A stretch of DNA of 64,000 nt from Streptomyces sp. Ag109_O5-10 (GCF_900105755.1 NZ_FNTQ01000001.1:682001-746000), one strand, 5' to 3'. Shown: positions 1 through 9,099, counted from the first letter of the stretch. Translations and numbers: made by a program. Notes: a model not told the origin generated them from the letters alone.

Positions 1-729
1 CACCGCACCAACGGGCGCTTCGTGGTGCACCAGGCGGCTGTAGACCATGGCCAGCACCAGCAGGACCGCGACCAGTCCGAGTCCGAGCATCGCGTAGCAG
101 CCCAGCAGCAGGGCCAGCCGCACCTGGCCGGCCGCCGCCCGCGGGACGAGCAGCGCACCCGTCGCGGCGGAGACCAACGGCGGCACCACCGGCAGCAGCC
201 AGCCACCGAACGCCGCGTCCGGCGTGAAACGGTGCCGCGTGACCATCAGGTACGGAACCGTGCAGGCGGTGGCCAGGCCCAGCACCGTACCGGCCGACCA
301 CAGCACCCAGTCCGCGTCGACCGCCGCACGCTCTCCGACCAGCCGCCGGCCGAGCAGCAGCGTCCCGGCCCCGACGACGAGCAGCGCCATCGGCGGCGCA
401 CCGAAGAACTGCGCCAGCGCCGGATCTCCGGCATGCGCCCGCAGCCTCCGCTGCCCGGCATAGACGCCGACGAGCACGATCAGCAGCAGCGCGGTCCCGG
501 CCCAGACCACCGTGGCGGCGGCGTCGAGCCCGGGGAAACCGCGCGGCAGGGTGGCGGCCGCGACCGCGACGATCCCGCTGCCCATGACCGCCGCGAACCA
601 GCCGGGACCGAGTCCGCCCCGCTGCCGGTCGTCCGCCTCGTGCGGCTGGTCACGTACCTGCGCGGACGATCCCGGGGCCGGCCCGATCCGGGAGGGGACT
701 GCTTGACTGGGACTGTGGGGCGGTGTCAC
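1..729 (-). CDS. TDT-family (TehA/Mae1-like) transporter, 3' part missing
   Basis: N-terminal 243 codons of a membrane transporter that runs off the left edge of the window. After a hydrophilic N-terminus of about 45 residues comes the family signature GPGWFAAVMGSGIVAVA, followed by alternating hydrophobic segments (for example ALLLIVLVGVYAG and MALLVVGAGTLLLG) that form at least six membrane spans. The TDT/SLAC1 superfamily exports C4-dicarboxylates, tellurite-type anions or sulfite; the substrate here cannot be told. The GTG start at 729 is preceded by an AAGG-type ribosome site about 11 nt upstream. It is divergent from the GlxA-type regulator gene. Family members usually have about 330-370 residues, so roughly a third is missing. 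Confidence 0.8.
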   Translation of the reverse strand, partial: MTPPHSPSQAVPSRIGPAPGSSAQVRDQPHEADDRQRGGLGPGWFAAVMGSGIVAVAAATLPRGFPGLDAAATVVWAGTALLLIVLVGVYAGQRRLRAHAGDPALAQFFGAPPMALLVVGAGTLLLGRRLVGERAAVDADWVLWSAGTVLGLATACTVPYLMVTRHRFTPDAAFGGWLLPVVPPLVSAATGALLVPRAAAGQVRLALLLGCYAMLGLGLVAVLLVLAMVYSRLVHHEAPVGAV

Positions 730-1189
730 GGCTCGGAACGCCTTCTCTTCTCGTGTCGGATGCGTCGCCGCCCTCGGCCGGCGACGCAGACCGGCCGGAT
801 CGCAGCCGACAGCCCTCGGGCCGCCACGGAGACCGGCGGCCTGTTGGCGCCCCGACGCTACGGACGAACGCGGCTCCGGCCACACCACCGCACGCGCCAC
901 GACGCCCTCACACCAGGACATCGGGCACCGGGCAGGCCGTGCGGCCCACCGGCCGGACGCCCCGATGTCCTGATCCGAGCGTGTCGTGGCCATCGGTGCG
1001 GCCATGACGTCACGGCGGGCGGCTGCTGAGAGCGGGTGAGGCGCCGGCACCCGGCACCTCGGCACACGACGGGACGCGGCATCGTCCCGCACGGACGCCG
1101 ACGACGCCCGCTACGGGCGCGGACGGGGCTTCGCCGGGCGGATGATGGTGTCTTCCGATGTGGGTCCCAGTCCGTCCGGGAGGCACACG
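730..1189. other. divergent intergenic region with a long inverted repeat
   Basis: About 460 bases between the divergent transporter and regulator genes. Reading frames here lack coding-type third-position bias. The notable content is the inverted repeat listed separately at 914-972; no other gene is visible. Confidence 0.6.
914..972. repeat. 12-bp inverted repeat, candidate operator
   Basis: CAGGACATCGGG (914-925) is repeated as its exact reverse complement CCCGATGTCCTG (961-972), separated by 35 bases. It lies between two divergent genes, so a terminator role is unlikely. A looping operator or two half-sites for a regulator, perhaps the neighbouring GlxA-type protein, is an inference. Confidence 0.5.
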
Positions 1190-2194
1190 ATGAAGGACAG
1201 GCCGTCGGGCAGGAAACCGCTCCTGGTGACCGTGCTGGTCTTCCCCGGCGTACGGCTGCTCGACGTCACCGGCCCGATCGAGGTGTTCACGACGGCCAAC
1301 GACTTCGGCGGCCGGTACCGCGTGCGCACGGTCTCCCCCGACGGCGCCGACGTGGTCACCGCGTCCGGCACCGGACTGCACGTCGACCTGGCTGCCGCGC
1401 GGGTGCAGGAGGCGAGCGACGTGGTGGTCGTCCCCGGTGGACCCGAGTGGCCCTCCCTCGTCAAGGACGACGCCCTGCTCGACGCCATCAGGGCGCTGGA
1501 CGCACTCGGCTGCCGCACCGCGTCCATCTGCACCGGAGCCTTCCTCCTCGCCGCGGCCGGACTGCTCGACGGACGCAGGGCGACCACGCACTGGCGCTTC
1601 GCCGACCAGCTGGCCCTGCGCTATCCGCGGGTGACCGTGGAGGCGGACGCCCTGTTCGTGCGCGACGGCCACATCATGACCTCGGCCGGCGTCAGCGCGG
1701 GCATCGACCTCTCGCTCGCCCTGGTCGAGGAGCACCTCGGCGCCGACGTCGCCCGCGCCGTGGCCAAGGACATGGTCGTGTTCATGCAGCGGCCGGGCGG
1801 CCAGTCCCAGTTCAGTGTCCGCACCCACACGCCGCGTGCGAGGCAGGAAATGCTGCGCCGGGTCCTGGACACGGTCGCCGAGGACCCGTCCGCCCCGCAC
1901 ACCCTTGCCGCCATGGCGCGCCGGGCCGGCGTGAGCGCCCGCCACATGTCACGCCTGTTCCACGAGGAGATGAGCACGACCCCCGCCCGCTACGTCGAGC
2001 AGGTCCGCCTGGAAGCCGCCCGCGCGATGCTGGAGGAGGGTGACGACCCGATGGCCACGGTGGCCCGGCGCACCGGCTTCGGGTCACCCGAGTCGCTGCG
2101 CCGCGCCTTCACGCGCCACCTGGGCGTCACGCCGGGGGTCTACCGGGCACGCTTCCGGACCACCCACACCGCGGGCGACGGCACCCGCTCCTGA
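1190..2194 (+). CDS. GlxA-family transcriptional regulator (DJ-1/PfpI plus AraC HTH)
   Basis: 334-residue regulator. The N-terminal half (about 10-190) is a DJ-1/PfpI class I amidotransferase-like fold, with the nucleophile-elbow cysteine in the segment SICTGAFLLAAAGLLDG. The C-terminal 100 residues form an AraC-type double helix-turn-helix (ARRAGVSARHMSRLF, then ARRTGFGSPESLRRAF). Proteins of this type act as DNA-binding regulators that probably sense small molecules through the DJ-1 domain. The ATG at 1190 was chosen because GGGAGG lies 6 nt upstream; an in-frame ATG at 1142 has no such site. It is divergent from the TDT transporter, which may be its target. Confidence 0.85.
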   Translation: MKDRPSGRKPLLVTVLVFPGVRLLDVTGPIEVFTTANDFGGRYRVRTVSPDGADVVTASGTGLHVDLAAARVQEASDVVVVPGGPEWPSLVKDDALLDAIRALDALGCRTASICTGAFLLAAAGLLDGRRATTHWRFADQLALRYPRVTVEADALFVRDGHIMTSAGVSAGIDLSLALVEEHLGADVARAVAKDMVVFMQRPGGQSQFSVRTHTPRARQEMLRRVLDTVAEDPSAPHTLAAMARRAGVSARHMSRLFHEEMSTTPARYVEQVRLEAARAMLEEGDDPMATVARRTGFGSPESLRRAFTRHLGVTPGVYRARFRTTHTAGDGTRS

Positions 2195-2566
2195 CGACCC
2201 GGAGGTGCCCGGCGCGCACGGGACACCGCCGGGATCCGGCACGCCGGCCGGGCCGGCCGAGGCCGGCCAGGCCACTTCGACGGTCCGCCCCAGCATCCGC
2301 TCCACGGCCGGCCGGCCGGCGGCGCACGCACTCCCTGACGCCCACCGCGTACGCAAGGCGGGGAAGCGCCGCCCGGACGCCCGCCGCGTCGGTCCGTGAT
2401 CGTCCGCGGCCGGCGCCTCCGGCGGCGCGCCGGTTGCCCCGTTGGCATGTCCGTATCCGAGTGTCCCGCGGCCGCTTCCGCGGCCATGGAGCGAGGCGAG
2501 GAGAGCGCTGGGGAGATGGGGGCGGCCGTGTCCGGCCGCCCCGGAATCCCGACAGGAGGCAGCGGT
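2195..2566. other. intergenic, no gene seen
   Basis: About 370 bases containing short GGCC-rich repeats (for example ccggccgggccggcc near 2246). No convincing gene or strong hairpin was identified. The last 15 bases carry the ribosome site of the next gene. Confidence 0.5.
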
Positions 2567-3295
2567 TTGACGCAGTATTGGACGGTCCCGGACACAGCCG
2601 GGACCGATCACGAGCAGCTGCGGGCGTTCGACGAACCGGAGGCCGCGCCGGCCGGCCGGTCGGCCCTGCCCGAGCGCTTCTTCGACCGGCCCGCCGTCGA
2701 GGTGGCTCCCGAACTGCTGGGGGCTCTGGTGATCTCGCGTTCGCAGCGCGGTGTGACGGCGGTGCGTGTCACCGAGGTGGAGGCGTACGAGGGCCCGGAC
2801 GATCCTGCCTCGCACGCGTTCGGCGGCCCGAACCGGACCAACCGAGCGGAGTTCGGAGCCCCGGGCACCTTCTACGTGTACCGGACGCACGCGGTGCACC
2901 GGTGTTTGAACGCCGTCTGCGGGCCCGGCGGGCGTCCCGCCTCGGTGCTGCTCCGCGCCGGCACGGTGGTGGAGGGAGCGGACGCCGCCCGAGAACGCCG
3001 TGGGCCCGGGGTGCGGGCGCGCGATCTGGCCCGCGGCCCGGCCAACCTCGCCCGGGCGCTGGGCATCGCCGATCTGCGTCATGACGGGCGGCCGGCGTGC
3101 GACGGGACGGCGGAGCTGTTCCTCGCGGAGCCCGCCGGCGGTGTTCCGTCCGCGCGGATCGGCCGCGGGCCGCGGACGGGGGTGGGCGGTCCTGCCGCCT
3201 GGTACCCCTGGCGTTTCTGGGTGCTGGGCGAGCCGAGCGTCAGCCCCTACCGGCCGCACCCGGGGCCCCGCAGGCGGAGGACTGCGACGTGCTGA
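2567..3295 (+). CDS. DNA-3-methyladenine glycosylase (MPG/AAG family)
   Basis: 242-residue base-excision repair enzyme that removes alkylated purines such as 3-methyladenine from DNA. The core begins at LPERFFDRPAVEVAPELLG and carries the catalytic-glutamate segment TEVEAYEGPDDPASHAFGG, followed by GTFYVYRTHAVHRCLN and the ASVLLRAG strand, all hallmarks of PF02245. About 35 residues of non-conserved N-terminus precede the core. The TTG start at 2567 is supported by GACAGGAGG ending 7 nt upstream; the reading frame stays open further 5' without a comparable site. It is monocistronic or weakly linked to the following DUF6884 gene, 82 nt downstream. Confidence 0.88.
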   Translation: MTQYWTVPDTAGTDHEQLRAFDEPEAAPAGRSALPERFFDRPAVEVAPELLGALVISRSQRGVTAVRVTEVEAYEGPDDPASHAFGGPNRTNRAEFGAPGTFYVYRTHAVHRCLNAVCGPGGRPASVLLRAGTVVEGADAARERRGPGVRARDLARGPANLARALGIADLRHDGRPACDGTAELFLAEPAGGVPSARIGRGPRTGVGGPAAWYPWRFWVLGEPSVSPYRPHPGPRRRRTATC

Positions 3296-3377
3296 CCCCA
3301 CCGCCCGCGCGGCGCCCGCGGGAACGGGCGCACCCACCGGTACCGATCACATCGCAGCCACAGACAGGACGACAGAC

Positions 3378-3833
3378 ATGACCGCGAACGGCCGTCCCGA
3401 CCACGTCGAACCACAACTCGTCGTCATTCCCTGCGGCAGCCGCAAACTGGGCTCGCCCGCGCCCGCGGCGGACATGTACACGGGCACCTACCACCGGGCA
3501 TGCCGCAAGGCCGCCGACACTCTCCGCCCCGGCCTGCTGCTCATCCTCTCCGCACGCCACGGTCTCCTCGACCTCGATGACGTCATCGAGCCGTACGACA
3601 CACCTCATGGCGCGGCCGACGCGGTGACCGCCCGGGTCCTGCTGGAGCAGGCGACCGCGCGTGACATCGTGGGCCTCGACCCCGTGGTGGCCCTCGGCGG
3701 TGCACGGCATGCCGGCCTCGTGCGCGCCGTCTGGCCGCACGCCCGCACGCCGTTGGCCGGCGCGCGCGGCATGGGCGAGCAGATGGCCAGGCTCGTGGCG
3801 ATACGCGAGGGGCGGGGGCTGCCACCGGCATGA
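3378..3833 (+). CDS. DUF6884 domain protein
   Basis: 151-residue protein of unknown function. The conserved features are an N-terminal strand followed by VVIPCGSRKL, a MYTGTYHRACRKAA helix, LLILSARHGLLDLD and a late VALGGARHAGLV segment, a pattern I associate with the actinobacterial/phage DUF6884 family. The cysteine in PCGSRK and the histidine in SARHG look like functional-site residues, but no reaction is established. The ATG at 3378 follows a purine-rich GGACGAC stretch and is the only start that leaves just the conserved domain. Confidence 0.7.
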   Translation: MTANGRPDHVEPQLVVIPCGSRKLGSPAPAADMYTGTYHRACRKAADTLRPGLLLILSARHGLLDLDDVIEPYDTPHGAADAVTARVLLEQATARDIVGLDPVVALGGARHAGLVRAVWPHARTPLAGARGMGEQMARLVAIREGRGLPPA

Positions 3834-3914
3834 CGGTTCGCGCGAAGGCGCATCGCGGCGGTCGGTCCCGGCCGCCCCCGGTGACGTGAGGACCGGCGTC
3901 AGCGGTCGCAGAGG

Positions 3915-5093
3915 CTAACGCCGTACCCGTGGCATCCCCAGTCCGATCCAGGAGATGATCTCCCGCTGGATCTCGTTGTTGCCGCCGCCGAAGGTGAAGA
4001 TGACCGCCGAGCGGTAGCCGCGTTCCAGGTCGCCGTGGAGGACCGCGCCCGCCGAGCCCTCCTTGAGCGGACCTGCCGCGCCGGCCACCTCCATCAGCCA
4101 GGCGTAGGCGTCGCGCCGGGCCTCGGATCCGTAGACCTTGACGGCGGAGGCGTCGTGCGGGGTGAGGGTGCCTTCCTGGACGGCGCTCACCATCTGCCAG
4201 TTGAGGAGCTTCATGGCGTCCAGGCGGGTGTGGGTGCGGGCGAGGTTGCGCCGCACCCAGTGCAGGTCGACGACGCGGCGGCCGTCGGCGAGCTTGGTCT
4301 CCATGGCCCAGCGCTGAACGTCGTGCAGGGCGCGGATGGCCATGGTGCCGTGGGCCGCGAGGGTGACGCGCTCGTGGTTGAGCTGGTTGGTGATCAGCCG
4401 CCAGCCGCGGTTCTCCTCGCCCACCCGGCGGGAGACGGGGACGCGGATGTTCTCGTAGTAGCTGGCCGTGGTGTCGTGCGAGGCGAGCGTGTTGATGACG
4501 GTGCAGGAGTAGCCGGGGTCGGTGGTCGGCACCAGGAGCATGGTGATGCCCTTGTGCGGCGGGGCTCCGGGGTCCGTGCGGGTGGCGAGCCAGACCCAGT
4601 CGGCGGTGTCGCCGTTGGTGGTCCAGATCTTCTGCCCGTTGACGACGTACTCGTCGCCGTCGCGGACGGCCCGGGTCTTCAGGGCGGCCAGGTCGGTGCC
4701 GGCGTCGGGTTCGCTGTAGCCGATGGCGAAGTCGATCTCGCCGGAGAGGATGCGGGGCAGGAAGTACGACTTCTGCTCGTCGGTGCCGTACTGCATGATC
4801 GTCGGGCCGACGGTGTTCAGCGCCATGAGCGGGAGCGGTACGCCGGCCTGGGCGGCCTCGTCGAAGAAGATGAACTGCTCCATCGCGGTCAGGCCGCGGC
4901 CGCCGTACTCCTTCGGCCAGCCCACGCCGAGCCAGCCGTCGGTGCCCAGGCGGCGGACGGTCTCCCGGTAGAAGCGTTTCTGCGCGGCCGGGTCGGCGTA
5001 GCGGGCGTACGCGTTCTCCGGCACCAGGCCGGCGAAGTAGGCGCGCAGTTCGGTGCGCAGCCGCTGCTGCTCGGGCGTGTGGTCGAGGTGCAC
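3915..5093 (-). CDS. acyl-CoA dehydrogenase family protein
   Basis: 392-residue FAD enzyme expected to introduce an alpha,beta double bond into an acyl-CoA thioester. The N-terminal helical domain starts VHLDHTPEQQRLRTELRAYF; the middle beta domain shows the FAD-binding pattern IGYSEPDAGTDLAAL and KIWTTNGDTADW; the C-terminal helical domain ends FTFGGGNNEIQREIISW. The GTG at 5093 was chosen because TGGAGG lies just upstream and the protein then begins where relatives begin; an ATG at 5135 would add 14 unconserved residues. The substrate is unknown; similar proteins occur among the FadE enzymes of lipid and steroid degradation, but no such genes are adjacent. Confidence 0.87.
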   Translation of the reverse strand: MHLDHTPEQQRLRTELRAYFAGLVPENAYARYADPAAQKRFYRETVRRLGTDGWLGVGWPKEYGGRGLTAMEQFIFFDEAAQAGVPLPLMALNTVGPTIMQYGTDEQKSYFLPRILSGEIDFAIGYSEPDAGTDLAALKTRAVRDGDEYVVNGQKIWTTNGDTADWVWLATRTDPGAPPHKGITMLLVPTTDPGYSCTVINTLASHDTTASYYENIRVPVSRRVGEENRGWRLITNQLNHERVTLAAHGTMAIRALHDVQRWAMETKLADGRRVVDLHWVRRNLARTHTRLDAMKLLNWQMVSAVQEGTLTPHDASAVKVYGSEARRDAYAWLMEVAGAAGPLKEGSAGAVLHGDLERGYRSAVIFTFGGGNNEIQREIISWIGLGMPRVRR

Positions 5094-5300
5094 GGCGCCT
5101 CCAGGCTCCCCAAGGGCGGTCCTGACGGCGCACACCGTAGAACGTGTTTCAGAAATTGGGAATGGCGGCGGCCGTGGCCGGCGGGGCGCGCCGGCCCGGC
5201 CCCGCCCGAGCGGAGCATGTCCAAGGAGCCGACCGGCGGGTCCTTGGTTGCCTGCCGCCGGACGCCACCCAGGTGCCGGTGCCGCCCTCTCCGGAACCCG

Positions 5301-5681
5301 TCAGCCGAGCGCCGCCAGGAAGTCCGTGCAGGCCACGGCGCACGCCCGGCAGGCGGCCGCGCTCGCCTCGGCACCCGGCCGGGCGTCGAAGGCCCCCGCG
5401 CAGTCGAGGCAGACCGAGCGGCACCACTCCAGCTGGACGCGCACACCGTCCTCGTCCCGGCCGGTCTCCTCGGTCAGTGCCCGGCAGGTGGCGTCGCACA
5501 CCTCGGCGCACATGATGCCGGTGCGGCGCAACCGGTCCGCCTCGGCGTCGGCGGTCCCGCCGGGACCCAGTACTCCCGCACGCAGCGCGCACATCCGGGC
5601 ACACTCCGTGCAGGCCTGCGCGCACGCGAACCGGTCTTCCAGGAACCGGTACAGGTCCTGCTGAGAAGACGTCCAAGTCAT
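5301..5681 (-). CDS. four-helix bundle copper-binding protein
   Basis: 126-residue cysteine-rich protein, cytosolic because no signal peptide is visible. Cysteines occur in helical CxxxC spacing throughout (FACAQACTECARMCALRAG, IMCAEVCDATC, EWCRSVCLDCAG, ACRACAVAC), the pattern of Csp-type copper storage/binding four-helix bundles in which inward-facing cysteines hold many Cu(I) ions. The ATG at 5681 gives a protein starting MTWTSSQQDLYRFLEDR; a TTG at 5714 would extend it. It lies downstream of the USP gene on the same strand, which suggests a stress context. Confidence 0.8.
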   Translation of the reverse strand: MTWTSSQQDLYRFLEDRFACAQACTECARMCALRAGVLGPGGTADAEADRLRRTGIMCAEVCDATCRALTEETGRDEDGVRVQLEWCRSVCLDCAGAFDARPGAEASAAACRACAVACTDFLAALG

Positions 5682-5738
5682 GCGGCCCGGGTAACCAGCA
5701 CGCGGCGCGGGCAAACGCCGCGGGCCACCGGCCGCCGC

Positions 5739-6182
5739 TCAGTCGCGACCCGCGCGGACGATCACGACCGGGCAGGTGGCGTGCTGGGACACCTGCTGGC
5801 TGACGGAGCCGAGCAGCGCGCGGGCGAACCCGCCGCGGCCGCGGCTTCCGACGACGAGTGCCTCGGCGCCCTCCGCGGCCCGCAGCAGGACGTCGGTGGT
5901 GTTGCCGTGCACCAGGTGGGTGCGGACCGAGCCCGCCGCGTCCGCGCCGAGCACGTCGGTCAGCTCCTGCCGCATCCGGTCCCGGGCCTCTTCCGCTTCT
6001 AGCTCCATGTCCACGGCGGGTGCCGACCACCCGTACAGTCCCGGCAGCTCCCACACGGCGACCGCCTCGACGACACCGCCGACGAAGCCGGCGTACCGCA
6101 ACGCCCAGCGCAGGGCCGCGTACGAGGACGGCGATCCGTCGACGCCGACCACGACCCGCCGCTCGGTGACATCCCCGTCCAT
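5739..6182 (-). CDS. universal stress protein, single domain
   Basis: 147-residue USP. It begins with the strand RRVVVGVDGSPSSYAALRWA and ends with the ATP-binding motif GSRGRGGFARALLGSVSQQVSQHATCPVVIVR (positions about 112-143), fitting the ATP-binding subclass G-2x-G-9x-G(S/T). A GGTGGAG ribosome site precedes the ATG at 6182, while the open frame extending upstream has no good start. It is divergent from the CBS-BON gene at 6508. This pair resembles a small outlier of the stress island at 45-64 kb, and a degenerate copy of that island's promoter motif lies 60 nt upstream (6242-6255). Confidence 0.9.
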   Translation of the reverse strand: MDGDVTERRVVVGVDGSPSSYAALRWALRYAGFVGGVVEAVAVWELPGLYGWSAPAVDMELEAEEARDRMRQELTDVLGADAAGSVRTHLVHGNTTDVLLRAAEGAEALVVGSRGRGGFARALLGSVSQQVSQHATCPVVIVRAGRD

Positions 6183-6241
6183 GCGCTCCACCTCTCCTCG
6201 GGCTCTCGTCGGGCGTCCGGCAGGCCCTTCCTCCACGCTCC

Positions 6242-6255
6242 GCGACGGACGGCCG
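6242..6255. promoter_or_regulatory. degenerate DosR/OsdR-like box
   Basis: GCGACGGACGGCCG matches the GRGMCSRAYGGYCC motif of the later stress island at 12 of 14 positions. It sits about 60 bp upstream of the USP start. The match could be chance in GC-rich DNA. Confidence 0.3.
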
Positions 6256-6507
6256 CCCCGCCAGAGAAGTGCGGCCGGCGGCATGACGCGGTCCGTTCGC
6301 CGCCGTGCGGGTGCGGGGGCGGTGAATTCGGACCGGTGAGCCCTGGTGGCGTGGACGTTCCCGTGGTGTGCTGGAGGTGACGGGAAGGACCCCCAGTGGC
6401 GCGGGGAAGCGGCCGGCCACGGCCGCGCACCGCGCAATCAGGATCCGCGAGAAGCGGATGGCGTCCTTCCCGCCCTCTCGTGGTCGGCGGGATCCCAGGA
6501 GGCGACC

Positions 6508-7104
6508 ATGCACGACAGCCCGCACACCGTCGGCGACGTGATGACCCCCGACCCTGTGGCCGTGGACCGCGACGCCCCGTTCAAGGACGTCGTCTCGCTG
6601 ATGGACCGGTGGAAGGTGAGCACCCTGCCCGTGCTGGAGGGCGGCGGCCGGGTGGTCGGCGTCGTGTCCGAGGCCGACCTGGCCAGGGCCCGCGCGGTGA
6701 CCGCCGGGGAACTGATGAACGCGCCGGCGGTGACCGTGCACGCCGACGCCACCGTGGCGGAGGCGGCCCGGGTCATGGCCCGGCGCGGGGTCAAGCGGCT
6801 GCCCGTCGTCGACGGTACGGGCGTCCTGACCGGCATCGTCAGTCGTGCGGACCTGCTGAAGGTGTTCCTGCGTGCGGACGAGGAACTGACCGAGGAGGTG
6901 CGCCGGGAGGTCGTCGACCGCCTGTTCCCGCTCTCCGCCGACCACATCAGGGTCGAGGTCGCCGAGGGCGTGGTCACCCTGACGGGCTGGATCGACAGCC
7001 CGGAACCGGCACCGGTCGCCGAACGGCTGACCCGCGCCGTGGAAGGCGTGGTCGACGTCCACTGCCACCTCTGCCCGGTCTCGGTACGCGACGATCCGCA
7101 CTGA
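6508..7104 (+). CDS. CBS-CBS-BON domain protein
   Basis: 198-residue protein with two CBS motifs (about 10-60 and 65-125) and a C-terminal BON domain (about 140-190). CBS1 reads VGDVMTPDPVAVDRDAPFKD; CBS2 reads ELMNAPAVTVHADATVAEAA and ends GIVSRADLLKVFLR; BON reads IRVEVAEGVVTLTGWID. CBS pairs bind adenosine nucleotides; BON domains bind lipid or other ligands. Unlike most paralogues in this window it lacks the roughly 24-residue spacer between CBS1 and CBS2 (EADLARARAVTAGEL). The ATG follows CAGGAGGCGACC. It is divergent from the USP gene. Confidence 0.88.
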   Translation: MHDSPHTVGDVMTPDPVAVDRDAPFKDVVSLMDRWKVSTLPVLEGGGRVVGVVSEADLARARAVTAGELMNAPAVTVHADATVAEAARVMARRGVKRLPVVDGTGVLTGIVSRADLLKVFLRADEELTEEVRREVVDRLFPLSADHIRVEVAEGVVTLTGWIDSPEPAPVAERLTRAVEGVVDVHCHLCPVSVRDDPH

Positions 7105-7259
7105 CGACAGGCAGACTCGCCCTCTGGCCCTATGACCCTCTGACAGCCCCCTGGCCCTATGGCACCCGGCCCCGGCGCCGTCATGCCGTCACCCACAGTG
7201 CACGGCCGGCTACCGATTACGTCCGGTTCGTGCCGTTCTGGGCGGGGTATCTCTTCGCT

Positions 7260-7625
7260 ATGAGTACGGAACCGATGCAGCTTGCCGCTCCCAGCGGCCT
7301 ACTGAGTCTCGCGCTCTTCGTGGTGGCCGTGGCCGTGCTGGCGATGCTCGCCGGGGGCTTCTGGCTGGGCAACCGGGTCAAGTACCGCGAGTCGCCCCGG
7401 CCGCGTCCCGAGGAGCAGCCGAAGCTGCCACCGGAGGGTGCTGTGCACGAGATCCGGGAGAACCGCGAGTCGGAGGAGATCCCGGTGATGCCCAAGGGCG
7501 GCCGTCCGCTCACCCCGTACGAACTCAGCAACCAGCAGACCAGGCCGAGCGCGTCGAAGGACCGGCCGCGCTGGAGCAAGGGCTCCAGCGGCTCGTTCGG
7601 CGGCGGCGGGCTCGGCGCCCACTGA
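7260..7625 (+). CDS. DUF6479-like small membrane protein
   Basis: 121-residue protein with one membrane span near the N-terminus (LLSLALFVVAVAVLAMLAGG, residues about 14-33). A charged cytosolic tail follows, rich in Pro, Arg and Glu, and ends in a Gly/Ser-rich segment. The conserved tail motif PYELSNQQTR fits the Streptomyces DUF6479 family, whose function is unknown. The ribosome site is weak, so the start at 7260 is the least certain part. It converges on the sugar-isomerase gene at 7639 with only 13 nt between them. Confidence 0.65.
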   Translation: MSTEPMQLAAPSGLLSLALFVVAVAVLAMLAGGFWLGNRVKYRESPRPRPEEQPKLPPEGAVHEIRENRESEEIPVMPKGGRPLTPYELSNQQTRPSASKDRPRWSKGSSGSFGGGGLGAH

Positions 7626-7638
7626 CACCCGACAGTCC

Positions 7639-8094
7639 CTAGACCGTCCCGCGGCCCGCGTCGAGGCGACCGACGTGGGCCACGTTCCCGAGGTCCTCGG
7701 CGTCCTGGCTCGGCGTGGCCGCGAACCAGGCGTCGAGGATTTCCTTGAGCACCGGCTGCGAGGTCAGCCGGAGCCCGACGGCGAGGACGTTGGCGTCGTT
7801 CCAGCGGCGGGCGCCGTCCGCCGTGTAGGCGTCGGCGCACAGGGCGGCGCGGACACCGGGCACCTTGTTGGCGGCGATCGAGGCGCCGGTGCCGGTCCAG
7901 CAGCACACCACGGCCTGGTCGGCGGTGCCGTCGGCGACGTCGCGGGCAGCCGCCTCCGAGCAGACGGCCCACTGCGCGTCCGCCCCGGGCGCCAGCGCGC
8001 CGTACGCGCGCACGTCGTGACCGCGGCGGCGCAGCTCCTCGACGAGGAGACGGGCGACGGGTTCGTCCATGTCGGAGGAGACGGAGATCCGCAT
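7639..8094 (-). CDS. RpiB/LacA/LacB-family sugar-phosphate isomerase
   Basis: 151-residue protein of the ribose-5-phosphate isomerase B fold. It opens MRISVSSDMDEPVARLLVEE and has the active-site loop VCCWTGTGASIAANKVPG, in which RpiB enzymes carry the catalytic cysteine, followed by RAALCADAYTADGARRWND. It interconverts aldose and ketose phosphates, with exact specificity unclear. It starts 10 nt after the stop of the upstream dehydrogenase gene, so the two are probably co-transcribed. Together they suggest a small sugar or hydroxy-acid salvage unit. Confidence 0.83.
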   Translation of the reverse strand: MRISVSSDMDEPVARLLVEELRRRGHDVRAYGALAPGADAQWAVCSEAAARDVADGTADQAVVCCWTGTGASIAANKVPGVRAALCADAYTADGARRWNDANVLAVGLRLTSQPVLKEILDAWFAATPSQDAEDLGNVAHVGRLDAGRGTV

Positions 8095-8104
8095 GCCCCG
8101 GAGC

Positions 8105-9028
8105 CTAGCCGGTGACCGGCGGCGGCGCGGTGTCCGTGCGGGCCTCGATCGCGGTGAGGACCGAGGACATGTCGAGGCGGGCGTTGCCCAGCCGTACGCT
8201 CTCGCCGTAGAGCTCGCTGCTGAGGTCGAGCATGGGGGTGGCGATCCCGGCCGCGCGGGCCGCGTCGGCGATGAGCCGGGTGTTGGCGTAGGCGTCGGCG
8301 GTGGCGGCCTGGACGGTGAAGTCGTGGGCCGCGAGCATCGGGACCTTGACCCGGGTGATGCCGCTGCCCAGCTGGCCGGAGTCGATGACGGCGCGGAAGG
8401 TCTCGAGATCCAGGCCCTGCCGCTGGGCGAAGTGGACGGCCTCGGCCAGTGCCGCGAGCGTGGTGTCCAGGTAGAGGTTGACGGCCAGTTTCATGAGGAC
8501 GCCGGAACCGGCCGGGCCGCAGTGGACGGTCTCCCGGCACATCGGGGCGAGCAGCGGCCGTACCTCCGCCACCGTGTCCGGGTCGCCGCCGAGCATCGCG
8601 ACCAACTCGCCCGCCTCGGCCGGCTTGCGCGACCCGGAGACGGGCGCCTCGACGAAGCGGCCCCCGGCGGCCTCGACGTCGGCGGCGAGTGAGCGCGCGT
8701 ACTCGGGTGCCGTCGAGCCCGTCGACACGACCACCCGGCCGGCGACCAGCTTGGCGAAATCCGGTCCGCGCCGGCCCAGGACGGCGTCCGTCACCGTCCC
8801 GTCGACGAGCATGACGAACACGACACGGGCGCGGGCGAAGACCTCCGCGACGGTCGCCGCCACCCGCGCCCCGGCCGCCCGCAGCGGCTCCGCCCGCTCC
8901 GGCGTCCGGTTCCACACGACGAGCGGGGTGCCGGCCCGGGCGAGGTTGAGCGCCATGGGCTGCCCCATCACCCCGAGCCCGACGAAGCCGTACACCGGGG
9001 CACCGGCGCTGCCGGTCGCTTGCGTCAT
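8105..9028 (-). CDS. NAD(P)-dependent 3-hydroxyisobutyrate dehydrogenase-family oxidoreductase
   Basis: 307-residue beta-hydroxyacid dehydrogenase. The Rossmann motif [20 protein letters not shown] lies at residues about 14-33, the substrate-binding segment [15 protein letters not shown] near 125-140, and the catalytic lysine segment [12 protein letters not shown] near 175. It likely oxidises a short hydroxy acid or reduces the corresponding semialdehyde. AGGAG is 7 nt before the ATG. It is the first gene of a two-gene unit with the sugar isomerase, and the OhrR regulator gene lies just upstream on the same strand. Confidence 0.87.
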   Translation of the reverse strand: MTQATGSAGAPVYGFVGLGVMGQPMALNLARAGTPLVVWNRTPERAEPLRAAGARVAATVAEVFARARVVFVMLVDGTVTDAVLGRRGPDFAKLVAGRVVVSTGSTAPEYARSLAADVEAAGGRFVEAPVSGSRKPAEAGELVAMLGGDPDTVAEVRPLLAPMCRETVHCGPAGSGVLMKLAVNLYLDTTLAALAEAVHFAQRQGLDLETFRAVIDSGQLGSGITRVKVPMLAAHDFTVQAATADAYANTRLIADAARAAGIATPMLDLSSELYGESVRLGNARLDMSSVLTAIEARTDTAPPPVTG

Positions 9029-9099
9029 CGTGACAACTCCTGGTCCCCGTGCGGTGGGTGCGGATCACCGGCACCGTGCGGCGCCGGTTGCGGGTGCCG

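Noticed and set aside
22..1029. 335-residue plus-strand frame at the left edge
   Set aside because: It is Arg/Gln/Pro-rich and antisense to the transporter, whose minus-strand frame shows clear membrane segments and the TDT signature.
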